Shown piece by piece: positions 13,808 to 25,240 of a stretch of 64,000 bases of DNA (positions are counted from its first letter, which is position 1; each line of letters begins with the position of its first letter). Source of the stretch: Pocillopora verrucosa (taxonomy: Eukaryota; Cnidaria; Anthozoa; Scleractinia; Pocilloporidae); assembly GCF_036669915.1 (NCBI RefSeq), contig NC_089312.1, forward strand, positions 26,770,056 through 26,834,055, read 5' to 3'. The translations under genes were made by a program, and so were the position numbers. Below the pieces are notes generated by a model that saw nothing but the letters and a program-made list of their open reading frames with translations, had not been told where the DNA came from and did no database searches.

Positions 13808-13917
13808 GACAAAAAAACAAAGGCATTTTATGACTGGGCTACCACAGGTATCCCAGTAAAAAGACAAAAAAACAAAGGCATTTTATGACTGGGCTACCAC
13901 AGGTATCCCAGTAAAAA
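13808..13917. repeat. 55-bp direct repeat upstream of MS4A-like copy 2
   Basis: GACAAAAAAACAAAGGCATT through ATCCCAGTAAAAA occurs at 13808 and again at 13863. It ends about 100 bases before the ATG of the gene, so it lies in or next to its promoter or 5' UTR. Confidence 0.9.
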
Positions 13918-14018
13918 AACGTCAATCAAGTGCCAGGGGGTTTCAACGTCGTCTTCAAAGCTTGTCTTTGGCAATAGCTGGTCTCGAGGAAGGAAGAAAA
14001 CGAGAATCAGCGTATAAA

Positions 14019-17000
14019 ATGGGAATGACGAGAGGCCATTCTGTCGCTGCCATTTCTATTGGTATTCTGCAGTTGTTGTTTTCCGTTGCTTTGATCATTC
14101 CCTCTTTCGTTCTTTCGAGCTATGGCCACGGCGTCAACACATCCTCAACGCCATATTGGTGTGGGTTCCCGGTGAGTGTGAAAAGATTTCGTTTCGTTTA
14201 CGTGCAAATCTGTGGTGTAGTTAGAGGGTTTTCGAAATTGATTTCTGTTCTGGAAAGGGTTTTAGATGTCAGTGAAACCTGTAAATTAATTTATTTCCTC
14301 GAAACCTACGGTTTAACCTGCGATTTCATTTTTTCCGGGTGACATTTGAGGATACGCGTCTGCCGAGCGCCCCTTAGGAACTGAGTTGTTAAAGTTTCTC
14401 ACGCAAGAAGCTTCCATGGAAAGCCATTTTAGAGCGTCGAGAGACCATGACGGACATTGCAACTTAGAGCTATCATGTCTTCGAGGCAATAGGCACTTAG
14501 TCATTTGCACCCCTTTGGCTAACCAGAAAGTGTTGAAACGTCTGAAGCTATTTTCCCACCGTAGTGCTAATGCCGTCGATAATACCTTTGTAATCAAGTG
14601 GAGCTACGCCTTTTATTTCGATGATTAATGTCGCCGTTGTCCCCTAATATGTGGATCTCATCCTCATCGCTAGTGTTAAATATCAAGTCTTTTTTCAATT
14701 GATCTCTAAATAGCTAGAATTGTTTTCTATGCGTGTTTAAAATGTCGGGAAGAGGATGACGTTTCTTGCGGATTGAACATGCAAATAGTCTCCATGAAAC
14801 GTTTCGTGTTCAGAATAAATGTGTAATACACACAGTGATCACATGATCCATAGACTATATACTACCAGAGTTGCTGTGCACATTCAAAATCTATATGTGA
14901 AGAAAACCATTTTGATCAAAATTACCATATGCACTTTGAATACGTTTCAACTTAAATTAATTCAGACTTTGCTTATCTTTTATTTTGAATTATTTATGAA
15001 TGACGAGAAATAAATCAGGATCATTGGCCAAGTGCATGTCACCTGAATCCCCTAGAAGGAGGACATGAAAATGGAATATGAGTCTAACTCTGCAAAAAGT
15101 GGAAGATTTGTTGTTCTTTGTTACACTCAATTTTCCCATTGACACCTGAAGCGCCCGTGCTGCGCGGTGGACTCGCGCGAGAGACGCTTTCCCCCTACCT
15201 CCCCCACTAAGAAGAATTTTGTCTCCAAACTTTCTCTGTTGTTTGAGGATCTATAAACTTATCAGAATCCGTGTTTTGCGCAGTTATTTTGATGACTCTA
15301 TGGGGCACTAGAAAGGCGTCATTTTATGCGTTCACAAGATGGAAAAAATGGCGTCCTCACGGCCGACTTTCAATATTTTCAAGTCGGATTTTCCGTTTCT
15401 TTCCGATCACTTTAGACCTTCTGGAACAGAAAGAAAAAGTAAAAATGTTATAGAATAATCTTCTTGGAAGATAATGGATATCAAAGTCTTAAGAGCGACA
15501 AATCAAACTTTCGAGCCGACAACACCACGATTCTCTGAAGCGATGCGAATTGGGGCCGTAAAGTGAAAACCGAACTTTCAGACTTCAAGTAAGGCCTAGC
15601 GACATTATGAAGATTCCAAGGCCCGGTAAATATCATGTGTGAGTAATGAGATGTCCAAAAAGTATTGTTTAATAGATGATTTGTGTCAAAACGTAGAACT
15701 TTCAGAATTTTCAACATAACGCTGCGCAATTTACCAGCCGTGAATTCAAATAAACAATGATCTAAGGAGATTAATTCTTCCTCGTGGGTTTCGTACACGT
15801 AAGAAATTCGCACGTTTTTCGCTACTAACAGATAATCAAGAACCGTTTTGAATAAAACCATCTTCCAGAAACGTTCCTCGGTCAGTTTCGTCTTGCTTCT
15901 TATTTTTAAATTCCATAAAACATGAGGTCTCTCTACACACTGATAAATTTGCATATTCACTTTGAAATTAGATTCGCACACCTGTTTACACACGTCTTTT
16001 GTCTTGATTTTAGAGTAAAAACTCAATATACATCTATTGTCTTCTTCGTTGAAAGTAAGTTATTAAATGACCTTCTTTCACTGGAGCTTGATTTTGGGAA
16101 AAGATGATTCATATAAAAATTTACCATGCATTGTGTTTGCTTCTCCGGTTTCTCCAAAATGTTAACTTTTGGATAGGCACGCGTTAGGGTCCGTTTAAAT
16201 AGTTTCAACATTTGCTTCAACATGCATTCAACGCTTTATTGAACTAAATGTTTGGTGCGTTTGAACAGGTCGTCCAACATTGTTGAAAACGTAAAAATGT
16301 TGAAAGCTTGTGGAAAGCGTGTTGAATCAAGTTTAAAATTGGTTTAAACTTTCATTCAACATCTATTCAACTTTTCCTCTGTTCTCGAAAATATTGAATG
16401 GCCCCAGATATGTGACAACTTTCTAAGAAATGCAAGAACTGGAGATCAAAATGAAATGTTTTGTAAAGGAGACTTCAAGACTCATTGTCAAGGATGACAG
16501 GATGTGCAGATCATAGAAAAAGGGTTAAACACCCTCAGGTTTTTCTAAGTACTATTTGATTCTCATCCCTTAAATTTCGATTTTTTAATCAGGAATTCTT
16601 GAAATTCTTGACATTGTTTTACAATTAGGAAACACAAGCAAAACAGCACAACTGTTGGCTGAGAACCACCAGTATTGTGCATAGACACAGCAATGATTAC
16701 TCAAAATGTAACTAAAAAATCTCTACACCTGCATGTTTAAGAACAATGTTATGCCCATAACTTCTTTTACTTTTGCTGTAGTAAAAGTGACTTTTATATT
16801 TTAGTTCTTTCTCTGTGGAATTTTTGGCATTTGTGGAGGTGTTACCAAGAACCATTGTTGTGTAAGTGTTACTCTTTGCAAATATTTTGTTTTTGTGAAG
16901 CTTTTTTTGTGGTTATTCTGAAAGAAAAGCACGAAACTTTATTGTCATCTGGTGACTCTGAAAATTTTCAGAAAATTAAATTTCCTTACATTTTTTATAT

Positions 17001-20000
17001 TGACTTTTTCATGTTTGTATAGTCACAATGATCTAAACATGAGGGGTTGGGGTATTTGGGAAAGTTATGCAAATCTGAGACACAGAATTCTCTGGATTCA
17101 GATGACTATTTAGTACCCTCAGATAGCCACATTCAAGAATATTTTTTTGCAAATTGTGGGACAGCTTTGTTTATAGCCTTAAAGGTATGAGAAAATGTTT
17201 TGATAAATGATTATTTTGAGAGTCAAAACAATGCTATTAATTTAAATTGTATTTTGTAATTTATTCCAGATGATTACATTTTTGGTCTTCAGCATTATTG
17301 TCACAGTCATTTCTGCATCAGCATCGCTTATTGTCACTTTAGCTCTGTCCTACTGGGATGTTGCAGTTGATCTTTCTGACTGTACCACTGTTGGAGACTC
17401 TTGCGTTTGTCCAGGTGACCAAATTTATGAAGGTATGTTAGACTCTACTATTTAATTACATTTATTTTGTAATGGTGTAATTTTTCATTTCTCCTATATC
17501 TTCGAATGTTTCAGTAATTCAAAACAAAATCTGGCTTTTCTGAAATTCTGCATCCTGTCCTAAAATCAGAGGTGCTTTGTTAATGTCACTTTTATTATAA
17601 TATTGGTGAAAATTTGCACTATTGGTGTCTCAAAGTGGTAATTAATCAAATTGTATTGTGATCTGTCCATATTTAATGATGATCAAGAAAATTTTGCACT
17701 GTTGATCATTCTCTAAATTGCAGTAGGCCACTTCTGAGTTCTCGCAGTTCGGTGATCTGGTACCAAAATTACAGTGTGAGGTCAAGGCTAAGTGCAAAGT
17801 ATAAGGAATACAGTGGCATGGTTAAGAAAATGAGCAAAAATTTCTCAAAATTCAATGTGGGAGAGTGAAAAATTATTTGTGAGAGAGGTATCCAGTAAAG
17901 TGATGGCAGCAAAGAAAAAAAAACCAGAACTGTTTGATTTATGCAAGAAAGCTGCAGCAATGAAGCAGATCAAAATTGCTTCTTCTGCCAAAGACCCCCA
18001 AAAAAAATGTAGGAGGAGAAATTAGAAGCAAGTGAGAGAAAATTTCAGGTACCAAAAATTTTTAATGTGCAGAGGTACCACTTTTCTAACATTCCAGAGC
18101 TCAGCCTTGCCTTAGTTGTTTTGATGTTTTGATGTCATCATATAACTGTTGTTTACTTCTTGCTGAATCGTAGTGAGGGCTCACTGTAGTTTGTGAAATG
18201 AACACAAAGAAATTGAAAGCTGTAAATTATGAAATGAACTCAAAAACCTGTAATTCTGCAATTTGCTGATGGAAATCTGTAGATCTGTTGTTTGCAACAA
18301 GAAATGTGGAAAACTTATGACCTCGAGCTGGAAGGATGAATCGGTCAGTTCACTGCTATTGCAGATAACATACGTAACTTTGAAATAATAACCATTAGAG
18401 AAAGTGTGAAAGGAAAATCGTCGTAGTTTACTTTGCGAAATATTCACAGGAACATTTATAATGAATTATTCAAATGTGTGACATGACACTTTACTTGAAC
18501 TGGAAGGGTCACACATTCCCTGGGCTCATCGAGAAACCATGGCAGTTATCTCTGACCATTCCTTTTTTACAACAAAAATCTTCAAATATGGAATGAAATC
18601 AGAAGGAATTTTAGCTTGGGGTTCAAATGTAAATTTTAGTTTATATTGTATGCTAAGTTTTATTTGCAATCTATGCTAGTAATGAACTGAACAATTCATC
18701 CTCCCGGGCAGAGGAGTTTACCACATGACTCCTGCTTTGGTAAATGACACATTTCTCCTTATTACCTCATGCAGTCTTTAGCAGAGCTGCTATTTGGATC
18801 TGCTTCATTGTTGCAGCTTTCTTGCATAAATCAAACAGTTTTGCCGTTTTCTTTCCTTTGTGTCCATCACTTAGCTGAATGCCTCTCTCCCACAAATAAT
18901 TTTTCACTCTCTTACCCTGACATTCGGGAAATTTTCTCTCATTTTCATCACCAGGGCACTTTATTCTTTATACCAATGAAAACAACTTTGCACTTAGCCT
19001 CATCCTCACGCTGTAATTTTGGCACCAGATCACTGTGAGAACTCGGAAGTGGCCTATTATAGTATTGTATCTGGATTTTGTGTTTTGTTTTATAAAAATT
19101 TTGCTCAAACTACAAACACTTCTCTTCAAAAACTTCTCAGCAGGATCAACTGCAGAGGTTTATTGCAGAGTGTCACAAGATCAACATTCTGAAAAATCAA
19201 CTTGTTTGCTATAATTGAGAGGAAGACACCTGGTTGCACAATTAATTAAAGGCATATAAAGTTGCAATTTGCATCTTTCTCTACTTTAGTAACACTTTTC
19301 TTTCTTGCTCTTTGGATTTTTTGGAGTCCTGCAAAACTTCCCCACGGCTACACATTGTTGCACAATGCTTTGTGTAAATATTCTTTTTAAGTTAACCTTT
19401 TAACTCCCATGAGTGACCAGGACAGACGTTCTCCTTACAATATCAATATGATATCAACTAGATGAGTTATGAGAATAAAGAAAAAAAATCAATCAGGGGA
19501 AGATTCGTTGATCCAATACTAAGTTCTCTAAACTAACATTATAGGAATTGTATGGTTGACAGTAAGGAGAATTACAAATTTGATCTGGGAACTAAAGGGT
19601 TGAGTGAATTTATAAGTGGGGTGAAGAACCCATTTCAGTAACTTGGTGTCAAAATTTTAAGTTTCTAGCCAACACAGACTGCGAAAGGGGAACAAAAATA
19701 CTGTATATATGTAATCCTTTATAACTCTTGTCTGCAAAATTACAGGAGAATGGCAATGCAAATAATGATAAGAGTAGTTCAATAATAAAAATAGTAGCAA
19801 TTAAGGTAATTTTTACATTATTGAAGTTTTACTTCATCTCTATAAAGCTCAATAAACCACCTCTCTGATCACTGTTAGAGGTAATATCTCTAAAATAACA
19901 CTCTTTACTGCAGTGGATGACTGCTCCTACCTGAGCAGCATCAGAGCTGTGATTGTTGTGATCATGATTGTCTGCTACATCTCCACTGCTTTGGCCCTGG

Positions 20001-20642
20001 CTGGATCAATTTTGGGCTGTGTTACAACTTGCTGTGCCCCACCTGTAAGTAGAGAGGCATTTAGAGATTTGTAGGATTGAAAGCACTAAATGATGCATGA
20101 ACATTAGAAATCTTAATAGCATATAATTTTGTTGAAAATATTGTTGAAAAGAAACTGCTAAGAAAGATGTTCAGTTTTTGAGGAGTGGTGGACAAGAAAG
20201 AATCTGAGTTCACCTCAAGCAATTGAGCCTCATATCTTTGTATTTTGTAGTCCATTGCTACTAGTAATGATATCATTTTTAAATACCTCATTGAGTTATT
20301 GACAACATGTTCTTGTATGACAGGCATTCTGTTTGTAAGTTATTTATGCTGGCCAGTTATTTTGAAAACAGCAGTGAGTAACATAATGACTGAGCAAATC
20401 TTTGCTTCTCTTAGGATCCCCCCATGATGGTTATTGCTCAGCCAACAATGGCCCCCACTGGTGTGGTGGTCTCTCATTCATCCATGCAGGTTAGCGGAGG
20501 GGCTCCAATGGCTTACCCCCAAGGGGCTTACCCCCAAGGTGCTTACCCTCAGGGTGCTTACCCTCAGGGTACTTATGCTGGACAGGCCATGTTCACAGAG
20601 CAAACAGCAAAGACTCATGACAAGGCTCCCTTGGTTGTGTAA
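14019..20642 (+). CDS. MS4A/CD20-like four-helix membrane protein, copy 2 (complete)
   Basis: Five exons: 14019-14171, 16805-16861, 17270-17432, 19914-20044 and 20415-20642 (TAA), encoding about 243 residues. Introns are GT-AG with phases 0, 0, 1, 0, identical to copy 1. The start is ATG at 14019 (a second ATG is two codons later). Helix 1 is AAISIGILQLLFSVALIIP (about residues 10-28). A loop with PYWCGF leads to helix 2 (FFLCGIFGICGGV), helix 3 (MITFLVFSIIVTVISA), a large loop with several Cys, and helix 4 (VIVVIMIVCYISTALALAG) followed by a CxxxCC turn. The tail has four AYPQG repeats. The loop/helix-2 pattern PYW-x-G-x-FF-x-x-GIxGI is typical of MS4A/CD20 tetraspans, which sit in the plasma or endosomal membrane. 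Residues of the extracellular loop differ most between the copies (an added DCTTVGDSCVCPGD here). Confidence 0.85.
15481..16026 (-). CDS. 181-residue open frame of unknown function in intron 1 of MS4A-like copy 2
   Basis: The minus strand has an uninterrupted ATG-started frame of 181 codons, unusually long for this AT-rich DNA. It is basic and Phe/Leu/Val-rich, with segments such as ERFWKMVLFKTVLDYLLVAK and HEEELISLDHCLFEF. No domain is recognised and no signal peptide is seen. A second minus frame (16023-16223) lies directly upstream. It could be a single-exon gene nested in the intron, a transposon remnant, or chance. Confidence 0.3.
   Translation of the reverse strand: MSFYSKIKTKDVCKQVCESNFKVNMQIYQCVERPHVLWNLKIRSKTKLTEERFWKMVLFKTVLDYLLVAKNVRISYVYETHEEELISLDHCLFEFTAGKLRSVMLKILKVLRFDTNHLLNNTFWTSHYSHMIFTGPWNLHNVARPYLKSESSVFTLRPQFASLQRIVVLSARKFDLSLLRL
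16180..16400. repeat. repeat rich in TTCAACA/TGTTGAA words
   Basis: Within intron 1, just before homology with copy 1 begins, words such as TTTCAACATTTGCTTCAACA, CCAACATTGTTGAAAA and CATTCAACATCTATTCAAC recur in both orientations between GGGTCCGTTT and GAATGGCCCC. The internally inverted layout suggests a small DNA element sitting at the edge of the duplicated segment. Confidence 0.5.
17726..19054. mobile_element. 1.33-kb foldback DNA element in intron 3 of MS4A-like copy 2
   Basis: The ends are GGCCACTTCTGAGTTCTC and its inverse GAGAACTCGGAAGTGGCC, both flanked by TA (17724-17725 and 19055-19056). The inverted homology extends about 280 bases inward on each side (17726-18000 against 18775-19054). 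Copy 1 lacks the insert: its intron runs from AAATTGCA straight into the GTATCTGGATTTTG segment found after the element here. The interior, about 0.75 kb, shows no intact transposase. Fragments such as KKKKPELFDLCKKAA on the plus strand hint at a former coding region. Confidence 0.8.
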
Positions 20643-21565
20643 ACTGTTGTCACAGTTTTGATATTTCCTTTTTTCTAGATTATAGTTGTTGTAAGTTTCA
20701 ATGCATAGTTGGCATCTAACTCAGTGTGTAGTCATAAACTAAAGAATTAGAGCCTTTTTTTATCTTTCCAAAAAGAAAAATTGATTCAAAAGTTTTTTTT
20801 TTTCATATCAAGAATGATTCCAGTTCGTTACAGGTTAGGTACCACATGGCAGATGGATATTTTCCTCTCCATTGTTTATGATTTAGCAAAGAAGGCTTTG
20901 TTTATTAATGTATGTGCTTTGTGACTGTACAACGGGTTTGCTTTTTGGTAAAAGAGCTGAACAACTTCCTGTAGCAATAAAAGTTCTTAGCATTCTTTTA
21001 GACATTAGCCTGTCAGACAGATTTCACTATATGTTAGTCATATTATAAAGGTTATATAGGGGAGACCGATTAAAAGCCTTTTCCATGACGTATACAAGAG
21101 TAAAAAAATTTTTCAGGATCAAGAGTTGCTTTTCAGAAGAGTGTTATCTTTGTCTAGAAAGTTGCTATTGTACTGAATGCAGGTCAGAAGAGTGTACTCT
21201 TTGTTAAGAAAGTTGCTATACTGTACTGGATGCAGGTTAGATAAGAATTCTACAAGTCAAGATGAGTGCAGTTGAAACTGTTGCCAGCATTTTTTACCAT
21301 CAAGAGAGGGAAACAGCAATCATTTTATTAATGTTCTGATAATTTAAATGTGTTTAATCTCGTTGAGAGTAGGCCTGTACGGTGTAGCATTTGATAGATT
21401 TAAGTTATATAGTCCAAAGGTAGTTTTTGTTTCGGTTTCTCGTGTAAGGTTTTAAATTTTGCCTATATGCCATGTATTTTAGTATATTATATCAAAGTCA
21501 GCTTATTGCGATACTTGATGCACTGGTGATAAATGTTAAATAAATCATTTTGTCGTCTCATGTCA
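20643..21565 (+). other. 3' UTR of MS4A-like copy 2 with AATAAA
   Basis: Homologous to 3370-4240. AATAAA at 21539-21544 is in the equivalent place. Homology with copy 1 stops about 20 bases later, marking the end of the duplicated unit. Confidence 0.6.
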
Positions 21566-24198
21566 GACATTTTTTTTCTGCTGATTCTCATGCCAGAGAT
21601 TAAGATCTTTAAGTCAACGTCAGATTTATTTTTTCACCGGTCTCAAATTCAGTAGCATGCAGGTTTGTTATCCACGCAAGATTGTGATCTTGCACTGGAA
21701 AGAGAAGGGAAAAAAACAAATAAATAATGAAGGTCAGGAGGTAAAGAGGAATAGTAGAACACCTATGATCGCCTGCGTGTTGCGTGGATTTTCTAATTCA
21801 CTTTCATCCTGCATGCTAACTACCCACGTGCTGCTTGGTCAACGCACGGTTGCATGACACGGGTAATTTCCATTAAATTTATTTAAGATTGAACGGCTGA
21901 TCGTTGATCAGCTTTGAGGTTCTCCGTTTCCTCGCCTGATAGGCCTAACTCTACTTCAATCTTAAGGTTACTTCCTACCTTCGGTGAAAATTCGTACGCG
22001 CGCTAGTTTCACTAAAATCCTAGCAAAGGATATATCGGAAGAAAGCTTAATAACTGCGGTTTACGATACAAATATAATTTAAGCGAGTTTTCCTTTTAGG
22101 AAGTGTCAGGAGCCGGTAAGACGTGAAACGACCGAGGGTTCTTTTGTTGAATTTATCGGGTATTGGATACTGCAGCACGAGCAAATTGGCTGCCCAGTCT
22201 TATTCATTTTCGATTTTCTGATTGGTTGTCTAGATATCAAAATTTAAAGTTGGAGTTGTTAAAAATATGGGAGGCGTTGCGTAACTGGACGCTACTGGAC
22301 AAATATTTCAAATATCAAAATTTCCTGATGCTTTCGTTTGTTATTATTCTTGGGATGTTTTGGCGAAATTTGACGAAAATTGGTCAAATTTATATACCCT
22401 ATAAATTCGCTCAAAGCGGATGTATTCGTCCCCAAATCAAACGCGAGATTTTAGCTCGTCAGTATAAAAGGTTCGCAAACAACTCGCGCCACGCCAGGTG
22501 ATTATCTCGCCTCCAATGGGATGATGGGACCTCCTAGCGTCGCTGACGCTAGATCAGGATTTCGCGGGAAGAGTAAACCGTAACAGAAGCTTTTTTTTCA
22601 TCTCGATTGCTCAGTGGGGCGTTCAGGAGGACGACACAACGGGCAAAGTTCCCACAGGCAAAGAAAAGACCCGCAGCAAAAATGGATAATCGGAAAATTT
22701 GCTGAGAAGCAAGACAAAGAATCGAGGCGATTGTTAATGTTTTTGTATCACGGCTAATACTTGCATAAATGAAAGGAAACCTCGTTTTTAGCATTATGTT
22801 TGACAATTTAGATTTGACGGCGACTTCTTTGTTCGAAATCTGGACGCCAGCGTAGAGCTCCGCCAGCACCAATGGCTTCATAAAGGATTTTTTTCTTTTC
22901 TAGACAGAATGGTACTCTTCTTTGGGTCTGTTTTTTTTTCCTGTTTTTTTTTTTGTTTACTTTTAAGTTAACTTTCTTCCGCTTTTGATTTTTCCGTGAG
23001 TAAAGATTTTTCCATAAGTAAAGAGCTTCCACATGTGAATTTGTAAAGTTCGCGACGCAAAAAAATGTGCAAATGAATTGAAAAACTGACACTAAGATGA
23101 GCGGCTGCCGCGAAAATTTCATCAAGAGACTCACCCAGGTACGATATTATGGCACCTTCCTGATTTAAAAACTATTACTTGAAAATACGTTTTTCAAGTT
23201 TTTTCGGTAACTTTAGGTTAAATGTTTGAAATCAGTTTAGTAAAATAAAAGAAAAAACGATTTTTTTCGGCATCTGAAGGTGGGAAGTAAGCTTAATCAA
23301 CCTGTGCAGGTGGATGCCATGACTATGTCCTTCAAACTTTTTGGTCCTCAAGTCCCTGCACTGGACTTGAAACGGAAATCTTTTCTGGATAGCTAAGGCG
23401 AAGTTATTACTTTCAGGTCTTAACTTGACCCTTTGCACTGCCTTACACACGTGTGACGTATCGCATCACGTGACCTGGATCGGAACGTTTTCAAAATGAT
23501 TGTCAATGAAGCGTCCAAAATTTAGTTTTGCACAATATATCATTTAATTGCTCTTTTAGGATTCTTTAACCTAAAAGGAATGAACTGGGACAAAAAGGGG
23601 GAAAATTTGTCGCCAGTTACCATGTTAAAGAGAAACTGTTATCCGTATCACAATTTTTCTCTCCAGTGTTCACTGTCAATCTTTTTTTTTTTTTTTTGAC
23701 GTTTCTAGAGATCAGTGGTACAAAAGAGGTGACAGCCTCACACACCGAAATTATGAAAAGAAATAGAAAATTGTAAGAACGGTGAGAGGATTAAATGATT
23801 CTCTCAGCTATCAATGAACGTAAATTATGTAAATGAAAGCACAAGTAGGTGAGGTGTGTAATCTGCATATGAACTTGAAGTGAAGTGAGGCAAATTTGAA
23901 CGCGACCTCGCTTTAAAGAGCCCTAAATTAGAGAAGAATGGGCCAAAAATTACCCTCCAGTTTATTAAGATCAGGGACCTTCTCTGACTTTTTATCTTAA
24001 TCATACACTTAAAAAATTACTTTCGAACCTTTTCTTTCCTAACGAAAAAAACGAGATTCCACCACAGTGCATTTTTTATTCGAACTCGCAGCTCAATCAT
24101 TTGGAAGCTTGATATACTTTAATCATTCAAAAAATCTACTGACAATTTTGTTTGTTTTTTTACATCAAAGATGACAATTATTTAATAGTGAAATATCC
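21566..24198. other. gene-poor stretch
   Basis: No confident exons. On the minus strand 22808-23122 is an ATG-started frame whose first 30 residues resemble a secretion signal (MKFSRQPLILVSVFQFICTF) followed by a Lys/Arg-rich region. It overlaps another minus frame at 22549-22881. Both depend on low-complexity poly(T)/poly(A) tracts near 22930-22955 and are not accepted as genes. A poly(T) tract lies near 23682-23697. Confidence 0.4.
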
Positions 24199-24202
24199 AA
24201 AG

Positions 24203-25240
24203 ATGTCAACAATCCTTCATCAACTTACCCCGAAACTTCACATCACTCTGTCCACGCTCTTGGTAAAAAGCGCTGTCATTGTCGTAATCTTTGCCATTTC
24301 ATACCCTGCCGTTCTGCCAACACCGTTCTCTGCCAAACGATATCAAAAGCTGATTGGGCCAGGGTTTTCTACAAACTGATTCAAGACGAAGAGCCCAATG
24401 CATTAGAATTTTTAGCAGAATATCAAAGACATCCGTGATAAAGGCTTCAAAAACTTAAGGCTTCGATGCAGGTAAGACCTGTACTCTCATAATTACACCG
24501 CGGCTAACTGCTCTAACTGCTGTGATTCCAATCATGTCCTGGATTCATCACCAAGCAGAGGTCTATGCCACAGAGGAAGATCACAACGGTTATATGTCTT
24601 AATGGAAAGCAGTAGCAAAGCAGTTAAAAGACCGGGACTATAGACTATTTTATCGAACTGGGAATCGATGAATGTCGGAGCAACTGCGACAAATACAGCC
24701 GATGGACTGCGGATGTAGTGGCAGCAAGAGAAACAGGTGGCATGAACGCCCAGAGAGTACTGATTTTGGTATCTCCAGGAAAAACCGCCAAGGATTTACT
24801 ACAATAAATCAATCAATTTATATTAATGATCCTCATATGATGGCCGAGTGGCACATTTATGCCTCAGGGCCAAACAAAAATCCAGATGGGCAGAAATTTT
24901 GGAGAGGAGAAGGTGTCCCTTAAGGCCAAACTAAAGTTAGAAAAACGATTTCCGAGGCAAACAATTCTCGAGCGACACAGGTCTACTGACGTATCTTGGT
25001 GCATGGATGTCACAAGATAATGAGGATGGAGATTTAAGAGAGGAAGAAGTAATCAATTTTGCTCGTTTCTTTGTTTCTGAGCTGCGTTCTGTCAACATAC
25101 CATGGTCTTTGAACGTCCTAGATCGCTATTATGATACGAAAGAAAATACATGGTAAACGGAAGGACAGGTAATTAGAGATCGAGCTCTAACGATTTCCTG
25201 AGTGTTGGACAACATTCGTGAGGTAATGCCATGGACTTAA
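24203..25240 (+). pseudogene. decayed GH5-like (cellulase-family) gene, copy 1
   Basis: The ATG at 24203 begins a hydrophobic leader (VKSAVIVVIFAISYPAVLP), then PFSAKRYQKLIGPGFSTN aligns with PISPKEYQAKIRAGFSTN of the intact gene at 54350. The next codon, Trp in the intact gene, is TGA. Further homologous pieces appear in shifting frames: GFKNLRLRCR near 24450, LISPGKTAKD-type sequence near 24770, MMAEWHIYASGPNKNPDGQK (24838-24897), TYLGAW near 24990-25010, FARFFVSELRSVNIPWSLNV near 25055-25120, and LDNIREVMPW ending at TAA 25240. Several stops and frameshifts make this a dead copy. Its leader differs from that of the other GH5-like genes and is not on a separate exon, so it may represent an independent branch of the family. 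Confidence 0.88.

Noticed and set aside
22163..22501. 112-residue plus-strand frame
   Set aside because: Begins at a TTG, lacks an ATG-based start and recognisable domains, no supporting splice signals.
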